Shown: in pieces, positions 6,841 to 15,585 of the stretch
Layout: the number at the start of each line of letters is the position of its first letter
Numbering within the stretch: the stretch's first letter is position 1
Source: Pseudomonadota bacterium
GTDB lineage: Bacteria > Desulfobacterota > Desulfobacteria > Desulfobacterales > RPRI01
Direction of reading: 5' to 3'
DNA length: 22,953 bases
Assembly: GCA_018830925.1 (NCBI GenBank)
Contig: JAHJRK010000552.1
Coordinates: 1-22,953 of the forward strand
The notes under the pieces: model-generated
Databases searched by the model: none
What the model saw: the letters and a program-made list of their open reading frames with translations, nothing else
Told to the model about the DNA's origin: nothing
Position numbers and translations under genes: made by a program

Positions 6841-7185
6841 ATGTGTTGCCCTAAAATTGATGAGTTACCATCTCCGCCAACGGGCAAGATCGGTTGGCCA
6901 TGGTCAGAAGATTCACCGCAACTGCAGGACAGGATGCCCGATGATTCTCCGTGGCCCTTCATCAGCATTGTCACGCCGAGTTTTAACCAAGGAAAATTTC
7001 TTGAGAGGGCTATTAGATCGGTTCTTCTGCAAGGATATCAGAATTTGGAGTATATAGTGATAGACGCGGGCTCCACTGATAATACGCTTGAAATAATAAA
7101 TAAATACGAGAAGTGGATAACCTATTGGGTATCAGAACCAGATCAAGTCTTCTCTTGTTTTAGAATTGAGATGTATTTCAGTTAA
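6841..7185 (+). pseudogene. Truncated GT2 glycosyltransferase (N-terminal third only)
   Basis: The 114-codon frame aligns without gaps to the start of the full-length GT2 protein encoded at 7304: 64 of the first 100 residues are identical by my count. It keeps ISIVTPSFNQ (41-50), VLLQGYQNLEY (61-71) and the nucleotide-binding Asp in VIDAGSTD (73-80). Similarity ends after about residue 102 (near nt 7147), exactly where the paralog continues with KGQSDGINNGF. A short unrelated tail and a stop follow. The catalytic DxD-type region and the rest of the fold are missing, so no activity is expected. GGAG (6827-6830) lies 10 nt before the ATG, so the stub may still be translated. Confidence 0.85.
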
Positions 7186-7217
7186 ATTGTCAAATAACAA
7201 GGTGGGTTATCAAACAG

Positions 7218-7246
7218 AGTCAAATTTTCCTTGTTTATACTATAAT
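7218..7246 (+). promoter_or_regulatory. Possible promoter before the full-length GT2 gene
   Basis: TATAAT at 7241-7246 is a perfect -10 match in the AT-rich gap between the GT2 stub and the intact GT2 gene. Seventeen bases upstream is AGTCAA, a poor -35 element. The perfect -10 in AT-rich DNA may be chance. Confidence 0.2.
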
Positions 7247-7303
7247 ATGAGATTAATTATGTGGGAGTAATTTGATTCTTATTGCCAATAAAAAGTCATT
7301 ATT

Positions 7304-8248
7304 ATGCGTTGTCCAACTTTAAAAGATCTGCCTCCTCCTCCATCCGGTAAGACCGGCTGGCCGTGGACTGAAGAATCGCCTCAGTTACCGAACACCACGC
7401 CTGGTGGTGATCCGTGGCCTAAGATAAGTATCGTAACGCCCAGTTTTAACCAAAGCGCTTACTTGGAAGCAACCATTCGCTCAGTGCTATTGCAAGGCTA
7501 TCCAAATCTTGAGTACATTATTATGGATGCGGGGAGCAGCGACAACTCATTAAGTATTATTAAAAAATACGAGCCTTGGTTGACATTTTGGACAAGCAAA
7601 AAAGATAAAGGCCAAAGTGATGGAATTAATAACGGCTTTAAACAAGCGACCGGTGTATTAGTGAACTGGTTGAACTCTGATGACCAATACCTCCCAGGAG
7701 CACTTTTCAAGGTTGCAATTGCTTATCTGAATTCCGGACACACTGATTGCGCGGTTGTAGGAAAATGCCACTGGGTCAATACTAAAGGACGGGTTCTGTA
7801 CGAACAGCTTCCAAATAAGCTTGACCAGTTAGCTGTTGCCGCCTGTGGCGAGAACTGGATCCCGCAGCCTTCCGGCTTTTTCACACGTGAAGCCTTTTGG
7901 AAAGCAGGAGGTTTGCAACTTGATTTGCACCATGCAATGGATTTCGATCTATATGTAAAGCTTGCTAAAGAAGTTCCTTTTGTTCGGATAGATGACTGCC
8001 TTGCACTGGCACTCGCCCACCCTGATGCCAAGACTAAAGCACAACGGGAAAAAATGTTTGCTGAAGTAAGAATTATTCAATTTCGAAATGGTTATGAGTC
8101 TCTTGCAAGGGCCGGACTTGAGTCAGACTATTCTCGACTAATTCGGTATCAGAAAGCGACTAAGCTGTTAAGAAATAACTTTATCACAAAAGCAATTAGA
8201 AATGTGGTGAACAGTAAGTGTTGGCCACAGAAAGGACGACAGAACTAA
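7304..8248 (+). CDS. GT2 family glycosyltransferase
   Basis: A 314-residue GT-A glycosyltransferase, cytoplasmic or membrane-peripheral, that would add one sugar from a nucleotide donor. The N-terminal 40 residues are rich in Pro and Trp (LPPPPSGKTGWPW). The GT-A core follows: ISIVTPSFNQ (41-50), MDAGSSD (74-80) and KGQSDGINNGF (102-112), then the metal/nucleotide-binding region NWLNSDD (121-127). This GQSDxIN and NSDD pattern is typical of one GT2 subgroup in polysaccharide clusters. No ribosome-binding site is obvious. The start is supported by alignment from Met1 with the truncated paralog upstream. Its TAA overlaps the next ATG by one base (TAATG), so the two genes are probably translated together. 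Confidence 0.9.
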   Translation: MRCPTLKDLPPPPSGKTGWPWTEESPQLPNTTPGGDPWPKISIVTPSFNQSAYLEATIRSVLLQGYPNLEYIIMDAGSSDNSLSIIKKYEPWLTFWTSKKDKGQSDGINNGFKQATGVLVNWLNSDDQYLPGALFKVAIAYLNSGHTDCAVVGKCHWVNTKGRVLYEQLPNKLDQLAVAACGENWIPQPSGFFTREAFWKAGGLQLDLHHAMDFDLYVKLAKEVPFVRIDDCLALALAHPDAKTKAQREKMFAEVRIIQFRNGYESLARAGLESDYSRLIRYQKATKLLRNNFITKAIRNVVNSKCWPQKGRQN

Positions 8249-9168
8249 TGAAAAAAGTAATTGTTACAACAACGATCAATCCCGTAACTGAAGCAATAGA
8301 AAAATTTGAATCGCTTCCTGATTGGGAACTCATTGTTATCGGTGATAAAAAGACTCCAAAAGATTACTATCTCAAGAAAGGATTTTATATCGCCCCTGAT
8401 GAACAGGAAAAATATGATAAAGAATTGTCAGATGCAATTGGATGGAATTGTATCCAGCGCAGAAGTTTCGGCCTATTGTGGGCCCATAATATGGGGGCTG
8501 ATATCGTCGCAGTTATTGATGACGATAATATTCCCTATGATGATTGGGGACAGGATTTAATGGTAGGGAAAGATGTTGAAACCAACTATATTAATACTGA
8601 TTTACCTGCTTTTGATCCTATCGGTGCTACAAACGAATCTAAACTATGGCATCGTGGTTATCCTCTTCAATTAATTTCCAAAAGAAATTATTCGAAAAGT
8701 GAAAGAAAAATTGTACATGTGGATGTTCAGGCAGATTTTTGGAATGGTGATCCTGATATTGATGCTATATGTCGTATGGAACATGCTCCTGAATGTGATT
8801 TTAATCCTGTGCATTTCCCAATTGCCAGTAACAAAATGTCACCCTTTAACTCTCAGAATACATTTTTAAATTGCAATGTTCTTAAAGATTATTTTTTGTT
8901 TCCACATATTGGGCGTATGGACGATATTTGGGCAAGTTATTATGTGCAAGCAAAAGGGTTTAATGTTGTTTATGGAAAGGCATCTGTTTATCAAGAACGT
9001 AATATTCATGACCTGGTAAAGGATATGAAGCAGGAATATCTTGGTTATGAAAACAATCTAAATCTGGTAAAGGATCTCGTGGTCAATCCCGAAAGGATAA
9101 TTAGTTACCTTCCAGGACGATCTGTGCGAGCCTTTGAACTATATAAGAGGCATTTCAAAGATGCGTAA
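8248..9168 (+). CDS. STELLO/DUF288-like glycosyltransferase
   Basis: A 306-residue protein resembling the STELLO (DUF288) group, which is better known from eukaryotes and related to reversibly glycosylated polypeptides. Matching features are VIVTTTINPVTEAIEKF (4-20), LIVIGDKKTPKDYYL (28-42) and GWNCIQRRSFGLLWAH (65-80). The acidic GADIVAVIDDDNIPY (83-97) follows, with DDDN (91-94) as the likely metal/nucleotide-binding cluster. Assignment is from remembered family pattern, and activity is inferred. I placed the start at the ATG at 8248, overlapping the previous stop by one base, with AAAGGA upstream. An in-frame GTG at 8218 would add ten residues that precede the conserved VIVTTTI without resembling it. 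The gene is AT-rich. It overlaps the epimerase gene by 8 bp, suggesting one functional pair. Confidence 0.75.
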   Translation: MKKVIVTTTINPVTEAIEKFESLPDWELIVIGDKKTPKDYYLKKGFYIAPDEQEKYDKELSDAIGWNCIQRRSFGLLWAHNMGADIVAVIDDDNIPYDDWGQDLMVGKDVETNYINTDLPAFDPIGATNESKLWHRGYPLQLISKRNYSKSERKIVHVDVQADFWNGDPDIDAICRMEHAPECDFNPVHFPIASNKMSPFNSQNTFLNCNVLKDYFLFPHIGRMDDIWASYYVQAKGFNVVYGKASVYQERNIHDLVKDMKQEYLGYENNLNLVKDLVVNPERIISYLPGRSVRAFELYKRHFKDA

Positions 9169-10138
9169 GATACTGATTACCGGAGCTGCTGGATTTGTAG
9201 GCCGCCATATTACGAGGCGATTCCTTGATTTCAGTGACGAGGTTCATGCTGTTGACAGTGTAGTTCCCTATACTGGCGGAATCGATCCGCATGATGGGTG
9301 GCCTTTGTTCGATCCGCGTGAATATTCAAATTTCAATTTCTATAAGGAAGATTGTCGCGGCTACTTCAAACGCGTGAATGATGATGATTTTGACTACTGT
9401 TTTCATTTAGCGGCCATGGTTGGTGGTCGGCTTATGATAGAAAACAATCCCCTTGCCGTTGCAGAAGACCTGGCCATAGATTCAGGATATTGGCAGTGGG
9501 CAGCGAAGACTAGACCGATTAAGTCAGTCTGTTTCAGTTCAAGTGCAGCATACCCTATAAAATTTCAGCGTAAGAAAGATTACTGTTTGCTCAGTGAGGA
9601 AATGATCGAAATCGGTGGGGATATCGGCATGCCTGATATGTCTTACGGATGGGCTAAACTTACTCATGAGTATCTTGCCAGTCTTGCATATGAAAAACAC
9701 GGCATCAAATCCGTAACTTACCGACCTTTCTCCGGATATGGAGAGGATCAGGATGATGCTTACCCATTTCCCAGTATTTGTAAAAGAGCGATGAAAAATT
9801 ATGGTAAACCAATCTTGAACGTATGGGGAACAGGCGACCAGATGCGGGATTTTATCCATATTGAAGATTGTGTAGATGGGATACTGAAAACAGTAGACAA
9901 AATTGATGATGGGAGCGCAATAAATTTATCAACCGGGATATATACGAGCTTTAAAGAATTTGCAAAGATTGCTGCTGAAGTGTGCGGTTATAGTCCTGAA
10001 GTAATCGGGCTTTCAAGTAAACCAGCTGGCGTTTTTGCCAGAGCAGGAGACACTGAAAAACAAAGAAAACTTGGATTTGCTCATCAAATCGAATTTCAAA
10101 CAGGGATCGAACGTGCCATAGAATACTATGCTAAATAA
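9161..10138 (+). CDS. NAD-dependent epimerase/dehydratase (extended SDR)
   Basis: A 325-residue nucleotide-sugar-modifying enzyme of the extended short-chain dehydrogenase family. The Rossmann motif TGAAGFVG (7-14) is followed by an acidic Asp32 at the end of strand two, favouring NAD over NADP. HLAAMVGG (82-89) resembles GDP-fucose synthase and GDP-mannose 3,5-epimerase relatives. SSSAAYP (126-132) and Y162-x3-K166 (SYGWAK) complete the catalytic set. The ATG at 9161, with AAGAGG upstream, is preferred over an in-frame ATG at 9134. It lies inside the 3' end of the previous gene, an 8-bp overlap. The substrate is unknown; a GDP-hexose is a reasonable guess from the VGG motif. Confidence 0.9.
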   Translation: MRKILITGAAGFVGRHITRRFLDFSDEVHAVDSVVPYTGGIDPHDGWPLFDPREYSNFNFYKEDCRGYFKRVNDDDFDYCFHLAAMVGGRLMIENNPLAVAEDLAIDSGYWQWAAKTRPIKSVCFSSSAAYPIKFQRKKDYCLLSEEMIEIGGDIGMPDMSYGWAKLTHEYLASLAYEKHGIKSVTYRPFSGYGEDQDDAYPFPSICKRAMKNYGKPILNVWGTGDQMRDFIHIEDCVDGILKTVDKIDDGSAINLSTGIYTSFKEFAKIAAEVCGYSPEVIGLSSKPAGVFARAGDTEKQRKLGFAHQIEFQTGIERAIEYYAK

Positions 10139-10160
10139 TTAACTATAATAGGTAAATAAT

Positions 10161-11111
10161 ATGAAATTCTCGCTTGTAGTAACATGCTATAATGAAATGA
10201 AGTCGTTGCCCCAATGGTATAATAATATTGAACAACAAACAAGGCAACCTGATGAGATTGTTATCGTGGATGGTGAGTCCAACGATGGGACGACCGAATA
10301 CTTGCTAAACTGGGCTAAAGAAGATACAAAAGTCAGGGTTATCGTTCAAAAATGCAAACCTGCCCGGGGGCATAATATCGGAAATGAAGCAGCGACATTT
10401 GAGCATATTTTATCGACGGATATGGGTGTCCGCCTGTCCGAAAACTGGTGCGAGGAATTAATCAAACCTTTTGAACAGGATCCGCGTGTGGAGGTTGTTG
10501 CCGGCAATACTTGCATTGATAAGGAAACAGTTAAGAGCGCGGCGGCAAGGGCTGAATATTATATCGATAACGGCGGTTTTTCGAAACACGGTCCAGGATT
10601 CGTGCCAGGAAACCGCTCTGTGGCTTATACCAAAAAGGTGTGGCGAGAATTGGGTGGGTTGCCCGAAGACCTCACGTTCTATGCGGATGACTCAGTGTTC
10701 GGCCGACAAATGCTCCAAGCTGGTTATAAGATGGCCTACGCTTCGAAGGCCATGACCTTTTGGGGGAGGCCACAAAAGTTGAAACAATTCTGGAAAGAAC
10801 ACTTCAACTACGGCAAGGGGGACGGCGAGGCGGACATCAAAAAACCATTTGTTGTCAAACTTTGGGAAAAAGGGCTGCTGCCGGCTTTTATGGTTCCGTT
10901 TTTAAATGGATGCCGAACCATGCAGAAACAAAAATGGCTTGGTGCTATTGCAAGGACAATTGGATCAGCCGACATGGTAGCCTTGGCGGTTATGCCGATT
11001 TTGTACTTTGGAAGAGGATACTGGTTTGCCAAAGGTTTTTTGGAAGGAAGTAAAAGTGCGGTCAATTGCATGGAATGTAGAAAAAGGCTTCGCCCGGAAT
11101 ATCGTAAATGA
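10161..11111 (+). CDS. GT2 family glycosyltransferase, probably membrane-associated
   Basis: A 316-residue GT-A enzyme starting directly with FSLVVTCYNE (3-12), then EIVIVDGESNDGT (32-44). A TDMG acidic site at residues 86-89 occupies the DxD position, preceded by GHNIGNEAA. The middle part has VPGNRSVAYTKKVWRELGG and FYADDSVFGRQM, the acceptor-side region commonly followed by an ADDSVF/EDxxF-type catalytic acid. The C-terminal hundred residues hold two hydrophobic stretches (GLLPAFMVPFLNG and ADMVALAVMPILYFG), suggesting membrane attachment. It begins 22 bp after the epimerase gene and its TGA overlaps the next ATG (ATGA), so translation is probably coupled. Donor and acceptor sugars are unknown. 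Confidence 0.9.
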   Translation: MKFSLVVTCYNEMKSLPQWYNNIEQQTRQPDEIVIVDGESNDGTTEYLLNWAKEDTKVRVIVQKCKPARGHNIGNEAATFEHILSTDMGVRLSENWCEELIKPFEQDPRVEVVAGNTCIDKETVKSAAARAEYYIDNGGFSKHGPGFVPGNRSVAYTKKVWRELGGLPEDLTFYADDSVFGRQMLQAGYKMAYASKAMTFWGRPQKLKQFWKEHFNYGKGDGEADIKKPFVVKLWEKGLLPAFMVPFLNGCRTMQKQKWLGAIARTIGSADMVALAVMPILYFGRGYWFAKGFLEGSKSAVNCMECRKRLRPEYRK

Positions 11112-12175
11112 CACCACGTGCGACGAAAAAACAAGTCAACAAACCAAGCGGGGTATCGGTCATCATCCCCGCGTATAATGTCGAGTCGTGCCTGTCGCGG
11201 GCTGTCTTGAGCGCCTTGGAGCAGGTGCCGCCGCCGCTTGAGGTAATTGTGATCAACGACGGTTCGACGGATAGAACGGCTGAAGTAGCCCGTGGTTTTG
11301 GTGAACGTATCCGGTATTTGGAACAACCAAACCAAGGCCAGGGGGCGGCCCGCAATGCAGGCTTGGCTGTCGCCGCCGGTGAATATGTGGCTTTTTTGGA
11401 TGCCGATGATTGCTGGCTGCCTGGTTTTTTTAACGCCACCTCCGATTTTTTCCGTTCACATCCGGAAGCTGTAGCGGTAAGCACGGGGTGGAAAATCTAC
11501 CAGCATGATGATCAGGTGATTACTTTCCCTTCACCTGAATCTCCTAAAAATATTCCAGACAAAGCTTTGATATTGGATGATTTTTTCAGTTTCTGGGGGA
11601 AGTTTGACCACATAAGAACTGGAACCATTCTCATCCGGCACTCCATAATAAAAAAGGCAGGGTACCAGCAACCCCATCTCCGGATCAGCCAAGATTTGGA
11701 ATACTGGGGGTATATAGCAACAAATGGTCCTTGGGGATTTATTCCAGAGATCTATTGGTTCGGCGATTCAGCCAGGATTGCCGCGCAGGACGGATGGCTT
11801 TCAAAATACCGGCTGCGCCGCAATCTCTGCCCCACCGTGGAAGCGTGGCAGCAAAGAATCCTCCCCAATCTGAAAGATGTGGACTGGCCGGGGTTCAGGA
11901 TGGTTCGTGGGCGGGTAGCATCCAACTATGCACACAGCATGATACTGGCCGGACGGTTTCGTGGGGCCAGAAAAATAATTAAAGATTATGGCGTAGAGTT
12001 GCCAAAGAATCGGATTACCCAGTTAATGAAGCTTGGCCACCGGAGTGGATATGTCGGTTGGTGGATAGTCTGCTGCCTGTTTATCTTGCGTGAATATCAG
12101 AAAGCATTTTTTCATGTTTTATCAAAAAAATCAAACAGATATAACAAAACATTGTTTTTTATTGAGGGATTCTAA
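11108..12175 (+). CDS. GT2 family glycosyltransferase
   Basis: A 355-residue GT-A glycosyltransferase with a textbook N-terminal half: VSVIIPAYNVE (16-26), VIVINDGSTDRT (46-57) and QGQGAARNAGL (76-86). FLDADD (96-101) holds the DxD metal site. The segment around residues 195-220 (RISQDLEYWGYIATNG) contains the QDxEYW acceptor/catalytic acid region. The tail carries a hydrophobic patch (GWWIVCCLFIL), so peripheral membrane association is possible. The gene is joined by a 4-bp ATGA overlap upstream and a 1-bp TAATG overlap downstream. Base composition of its first half is clearly higher in G+C than the genes at 8248-9168, marking a change of origin within the run. Confidence 0.92.
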   Translation: MTPRATKKQVNKPSGVSVIIPAYNVESCLSRAVLSALEQVPPPLEVIVINDGSTDRTAEVARGFGERIRYLEQPNQGQGAARNAGLAVAAGEYVAFLDADDCWLPGFFNATSDFFRSHPEAVAVSTGWKIYQHDDQVITFPSPESPKNIPDKALILDDFFSFWGKFDHIRTGTILIRHSIIKKAGYQQPHLRISQDLEYWGYIATNGPWGFIPEIYWFGDSARIAAQDGWLSKYRLRRNLCPTVEAWQQRILPNLKDVDWPGFRMVRGRVASNYAHSMILAGRFRGARKIIKDYGVELPKNRITQLMKLGHRSGYVGWWIVCCLFILREYQKAFFHVLSKKSNRYNKTLFFIEGF

Positions 12176-12870
12176 TGCCAAAACCAAAGTCGGTAAGCGA
12201 TCATTATTTATCTGAGTCCGGCAGGAAGTATTATAGCCGCTATACGTCCGGATATGGGTTGGGCCGAATGGTTCAAACCGAATACTTTCTGCCATATACG
12301 GATAAGGACAAGGTGGTTTTGGATTTTGGATGCTCCGACGGACTGTTCCTTCGCCACTTGCCCGCAAAGCTACGAATCGGGGTAGAGGTAAACCCCACGG
12401 CAAGGGAGAAGTGCAAAATGCTGTCGGAAAAAGAGAACATTCCTATTGAACTTCACGAGACCCTCCAAACAATACAGGGGAACCAGGCAGATGTGGTAAT
12501 TTCCAATCACGCTTTAGAGCATGTTTTAAGCCCCTATGAGACGCTGCTTGAAATACACAGAGTTCTAAAGCCAAAAGGGCATTGTGTTATAGTAGTGCCT
12601 TTTGACGATTGGCGTTCAAAAGGGCACTGCAAATGGGGAAAAGACGATCACGACAACTATTTGTACACATGGTCTCCTTTGAACCTGGGCAATCTTGTTT
12701 CAGAAGCAGGCTTTACAGTTTTGAAAACGAAATTAAATACAAAGGCCTGGAGCCCCAGAATTTTCTGGGTTTATCGCCTCTTTGGGAAAAAGCCGTTTGA
12801 TATGGCATGCTACTTTCTTTCGTCTGTAAAAAACAGGCGTGAAATTCTATGTGTTGCAGTGAAGCCATAA
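12175..12870 (+). CDS. SAM-dependent class I methyltransferase
   Basis: A 231-residue methyltransferase of the Methyltransf_11/23 type. VVLDFGCSDGLFL (47-59) is motif I, binding S-adenosylmethionine. Glu71 in GVEVNP lies at the end of strand two and should contact the ribose. ADVVISNHALEHV (105-117) is motif IV with the HALEH signature, followed by LLEIHRVLKPKGHCVIVVP (124-142). It starts on a TAATG overlap with the preceding GT2 gene and has GAGGGA just upstream. In this setting it probably methylates a sugar hydroxyl during chain assembly. In some Wzt systems a methylated end acts as the export signal, which would link this gene to the Wzt C-domain. That link is inference. Confidence 0.9.
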   Translation: MPKPKSVSDHYLSESGRKYYSRYTSGYGLGRMVQTEYFLPYTDKDKVVLDFGCSDGLFLRHLPAKLRIGVEVNPTAREKCKMLSEKENIPIELHETLQTIQGNQADVVISNHALEHVLSPYETLLEIHRVLKPKGHCVIVVPFDDWRSKGHCKWGKDDHDNYLYTWSPLNLGNLVSEAGFTVLKTKLNTKAWSPRIFWVYRLFGKKPFDMACYFLSSVKNRREILCVAVKP

Positions 12871-12894
12871 ACGGGTTTTTAAAGGGGTGTGCTG

Positions 12895-14055
12895 ATGCGC
12901 ATAACTTATGTCGCTAGATCTTTTCTTGATTACCGCGTGCCGGTTCTAGAGCATCTCAATGAATTATGCGGCAACCAGTTGCGGTTTATCAGTTCCACAA
13001 AGTGGACGCCGCAACGGGCGCTGGACCGATTGCGAACAGCCATTGGCGAAAATGCCATTTATCTTTCGGGGGAAAAAAGCATCGGTGTGGATTCGCCTAT
13101 AGAGGCAAACGTGGATATTTGTATCCCTTACCAGCCGAGTCTTTTGAGATCAATCCTTAAAACAAGACCAGACGTGCTGGTTGGGGATGGTTTTTTCCAA
13201 TGGACCTATGCAGCGCTATTGTTGCGCATGATGAAGGGCATTCCGATGGTGGTTTGTTATGAACGATGGGCGCATACGGAACGCAGCGCTCAATGGTACC
13301 GGAGACTCTACCGAAAAATGGCCCTGAGATTCACCGATGCCGTATGCTGTAGCGGCAGCCTGTCCAGGAAATACACGATATCATTAGGCATGCCTTCCGC
13401 GGGGATTACCACCGGGCATATGACTGCGGATACGGAAGCGCTTGCGGCTTATTCATCAAACGTCACCAATGCTGAAAAAAACATGCTGCGCAGCGAATAC
13501 CGATGGGCAGGAACCGTATTTTTGTGCGTTGGGCAACTAATCGCAAGAAAAGGGATTACTCAGATGCTCGATACCTGGGCCAAATTCGAAACCACCGCCG
13601 CCGATGCCACATTGCTTATCGTGGGCGGTGGCCCCGAGGAGCAATCGCTCAAGGAACAACAGGCGCGCCTTGGATTGAAGCGCGTGCATTTTGCCGGACC
13701 GGTGGACTACAGCCGGATAGCGCTTTTTTACGCGGCCTCGGATGTATTTGTGATTCCTACCCTGGAGGACAACTGGAGCTTGGTGGTTCCCGAGGCAATG
13801 GCCTGTGGTCTGCCGATCCTTTGTTCCAAATATAACGGCTGCTGGCCGGAACTGGTTCAGGAAGGGCTGAACGGCTGGGTTTTTGACCCCCTCAATCCGG
13901 CGGATTTTTTGAAATGTCTTAAAGAAGCTGTTAAGGCCCGGGGGAATCTGAAAAAAATGGGCGGCGAATCGAAAAGGATTGTCGGAAACCACAGCCAGCA
14001 AAAAGCAGCCGAGGCCATATATTCCTGCTGTGAAATAGCTCTAAAAAATCGATAA
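12895..14055 (+). CDS. Glycosyltransferase, GT4-like
   Basis: A 386-residue GT-B enzyme. The N-terminus ITYVARSFLDYRVPVLEHL is typical of the group acting on lipid-linked glycans. The C-terminal domain contains FLCVGQLIARKGITQML, TLLIVGGGPEEQSL and FYAASDVFVIPTLEDNWSLV, then PEAMACGLPIL. The two Glu residues of the E-x7-E motif lie in LEDNWSLVVPEA. Trp-Ser replaces the usual Gly-Phe-Gly, a recognised variant. I chose the ATG at 12895 because AAAGGGG (12881-12887) lies 7 nt upstream; an in-frame GTG at 12889 is too close to that site. The TAA is followed at once by the DUF362 start, so all these genes probably share one transcript. Confidence 0.92.
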   Translation: MRITYVARSFLDYRVPVLEHLNELCGNQLRFISSTKWTPQRALDRLRTAIGENAIYLSGEKSIGVDSPIEANVDICIPYQPSLLRSILKTRPDVLVGDGFFQWTYAALLLRMMKGIPMVVCYERWAHTERSAQWYRRLYRKMALRFTDAVCCSGSLSRKYTISLGMPSAGITTGHMTADTEALAAYSSNVTNAEKNMLRSEYRWAGTVFLCVGQLIARKGITQMLDTWAKFETTAADATLLIVGGGPEEQSLKEQQARLGLKRVHFAGPVDYSRIALFYAASDVFVIPTLEDNWSLVVPEAMACGLPILCSKYNGCWPELVQEGLNGWVFDPLNPADFLKCLKEAVKARGNLKKMGGESKRIVGNHSQQKAAEAIYSCCEIALKNR

Positions 14056-15585
14056 ATGGATATTTTAAACCAGAATCAAGTTTCCGCGGTAAAAGCATTC
14101 GAAGCAGTTTACCCCGGTCAGCCGCCCTATCACCCCTCGCAGGCTTACCCCGAGTTCCCATTGCATCCACGCTCAAACGACCCCAATCATGTGTTTGATG
14201 CAATACGAAATTCTCTTCGTTTGCTGGGCCTTGATTCCCGCACTTATGGCATGCCCTTGTGGAATCCTCTGGGCACCTTCATCCAGCCAGGGCAAACAGT
14301 AGTGGTTAAACCCAACCTGGTTTCGCATTTTAACTGGGGATATAAAAAGGGTTTAACGGACACAGATTCACTTATTACGCACGGGTCTGTTATCCGATGT
14401 ATGATCGATTACGTAGCATTGGCCTTAAAGAATAATGGCAGGATCATTATTGGCGATAGTCCGGTTCAGCTCAGTTCCTGGGAACAATTGCTACGGTTAA
14501 TTCATTTTGATGAACTGGCTGATTATTGTAAAGCTTATTATCCAGGTATTTCGCTTTCTTCTTGTGATTACAGATTAGAGCGCGCAGTTCGCAATAGATA
14601 CGGCGTAATTATGCAAACCGGTGCTGCACCAAGCTCGAAAGACTATCTTGAAATTGATTTAGGCGCCGAAAGTCTATTATCCGATCTTCAAAGGCAGGAA
14701 AATCCGGTTTCGTTTGGCGTAGCGGATTACCCGTCCTGGCGAATGAAAGACGCACATAATGCATCACATAACAAATATTTATTTCCCAAGCAGGTGCTCG
14801 AAGCCGATGCAGTGATAAATCTGCCCAAACTCAAGACGCATTCAAAAGCGGGGTTCACATGTGCATTAAAAAATTTGGTGGGCATAAACGGGCATAAAGA
14901 CTATCTGCCCCATTTCAGATATGGCCCTCCAAAAAGCAATGGGGACGAGTACCCCGACGGAGGATTGTTGTTCGACATCATTAACCGCATTAGCCATCAA
15001 GTCTGGGATTGTAAAAACGGCTGGCAGAAAATCATCTATTCAGTAACGATAAAAATGTTGAAAGGGATTTATATCCTGCTGAATCGCAATGGAAGGGCCG
15101 CACTCACGACCATGGGCGGGGGTTGGCATGGAAACGATACATTATGGCGAACAATTCTGGACATAAACCGTTCCTTTTTTTATGCCGATGCCGGCGGCAT
15201 GCTGTCCCAAGATCATATCACTCAAAAAAATTGTTTTACCCTGGTTGATGGAATTGTAGGAGGAGAAAAATTGTCGCCTCTGCTTCCCTCTCCTAAAAAA
15301 ACAGGCTTTATCTTAGCTGGCTTTAATCCCGTCGCCGTTGACGCGGTCGCCGCAACTTTAATGGGGCTTGATTTTAAAAAGATAAAACAAATCAACAATG
15401 CCTTTGCCATTGCCCGATTTCCATTAGCTGCGTTCCATCCGGATGCCGTCGAATTGAAATCGAATTTTAACTGCAGTTCAATAAACGATATTATCAAAAA
15501 CAAGGTATCTGTCGCATTCGAACCATCGCCTGGTTATAAGGGGCATATTGAACTGTCGGAGGTGCAATGTCAAAAAATCTTATAA
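14056..15585 (+). CDS. DUF362-domain protein
   Basis: A 509-residue protein of the DUF362 family, whose biochemical role is not firmly known. Recognisable parts are TVVVKPNLVSHFN (81-93), GRIIIGDSPVQLSSW (128-142), and VINLPKLKTHSKAGFTCALK with NLVGINGHKDYLP around residues 252-285. The late segment FNPVAVDAVAATLMGLDF is also typical. Many DUF362 proteins carry a 4Fe-4S ferredoxin domain, but no CxxCxxC pattern is seen here. There is no signal peptide, so it is likely cytoplasmic. It abuts the upstream GT4 gene and overlaps the downstream ATP-grasp gene by 19 bp, so the two products very likely work together. A role in modifying the polysaccharide or its precursor is inferred only from location. 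Confidence 0.85.
   Translation: MDILNQNQVSAVKAFEAVYPGQPPYHPSQAYPEFPLHPRSNDPNHVFDAIRNSLRLLGLDSRTYGMPLWNPLGTFIQPGQTVVVKPNLVSHFNWGYKKGLTDTDSLITHGSVIRCMIDYVALALKNNGRIIIGDSPVQLSSWEQLLRLIHFDELADYCKAYYPGISLSSCDYRLERAVRNRYGVIMQTGAAPSSKDYLEIDLGAESLLSDLQRQENPVSFGVADYPSWRMKDAHNASHNKYLFPKQVLEADAVINLPKLKTHSKAGFTCALKNLVGINGHKDYLPHFRYGPPKSNGDEYPDGGLLFDIINRISHQVWDCKNGWQKIIYSVTIKMLKGIYILLNRNGRAALTTMGGGWHGNDTLWRTILDINRSFFYADAGGMLSQDHITQKNCFTLVDGIVGGEKLSPLLPSPKKTGFILAGFNPVAVDAVAATLMGLDFKKIKQINNAFAIARFPLAAFHPDAVELKSNFNCSSINDIIKNKVSVAFEPSPGYKGHIELSEVQCQKIL

Noticed and set aside
7196..7236. Inverted repeat AACAAGG/CCTTGTT between the GT2 copies
   Set aside because: Seven pairs separated by a long loop in AT-rich DNA is within chance expectation, and no transposase or target duplication accompanies it.
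8218..8247. Upstream GTG start for the STELLO-like gene
   Set aside because: The added residues are unconserved in pattern. The ATG at 8248 makes a typical TAATG junction and leads directly into the conserved start.
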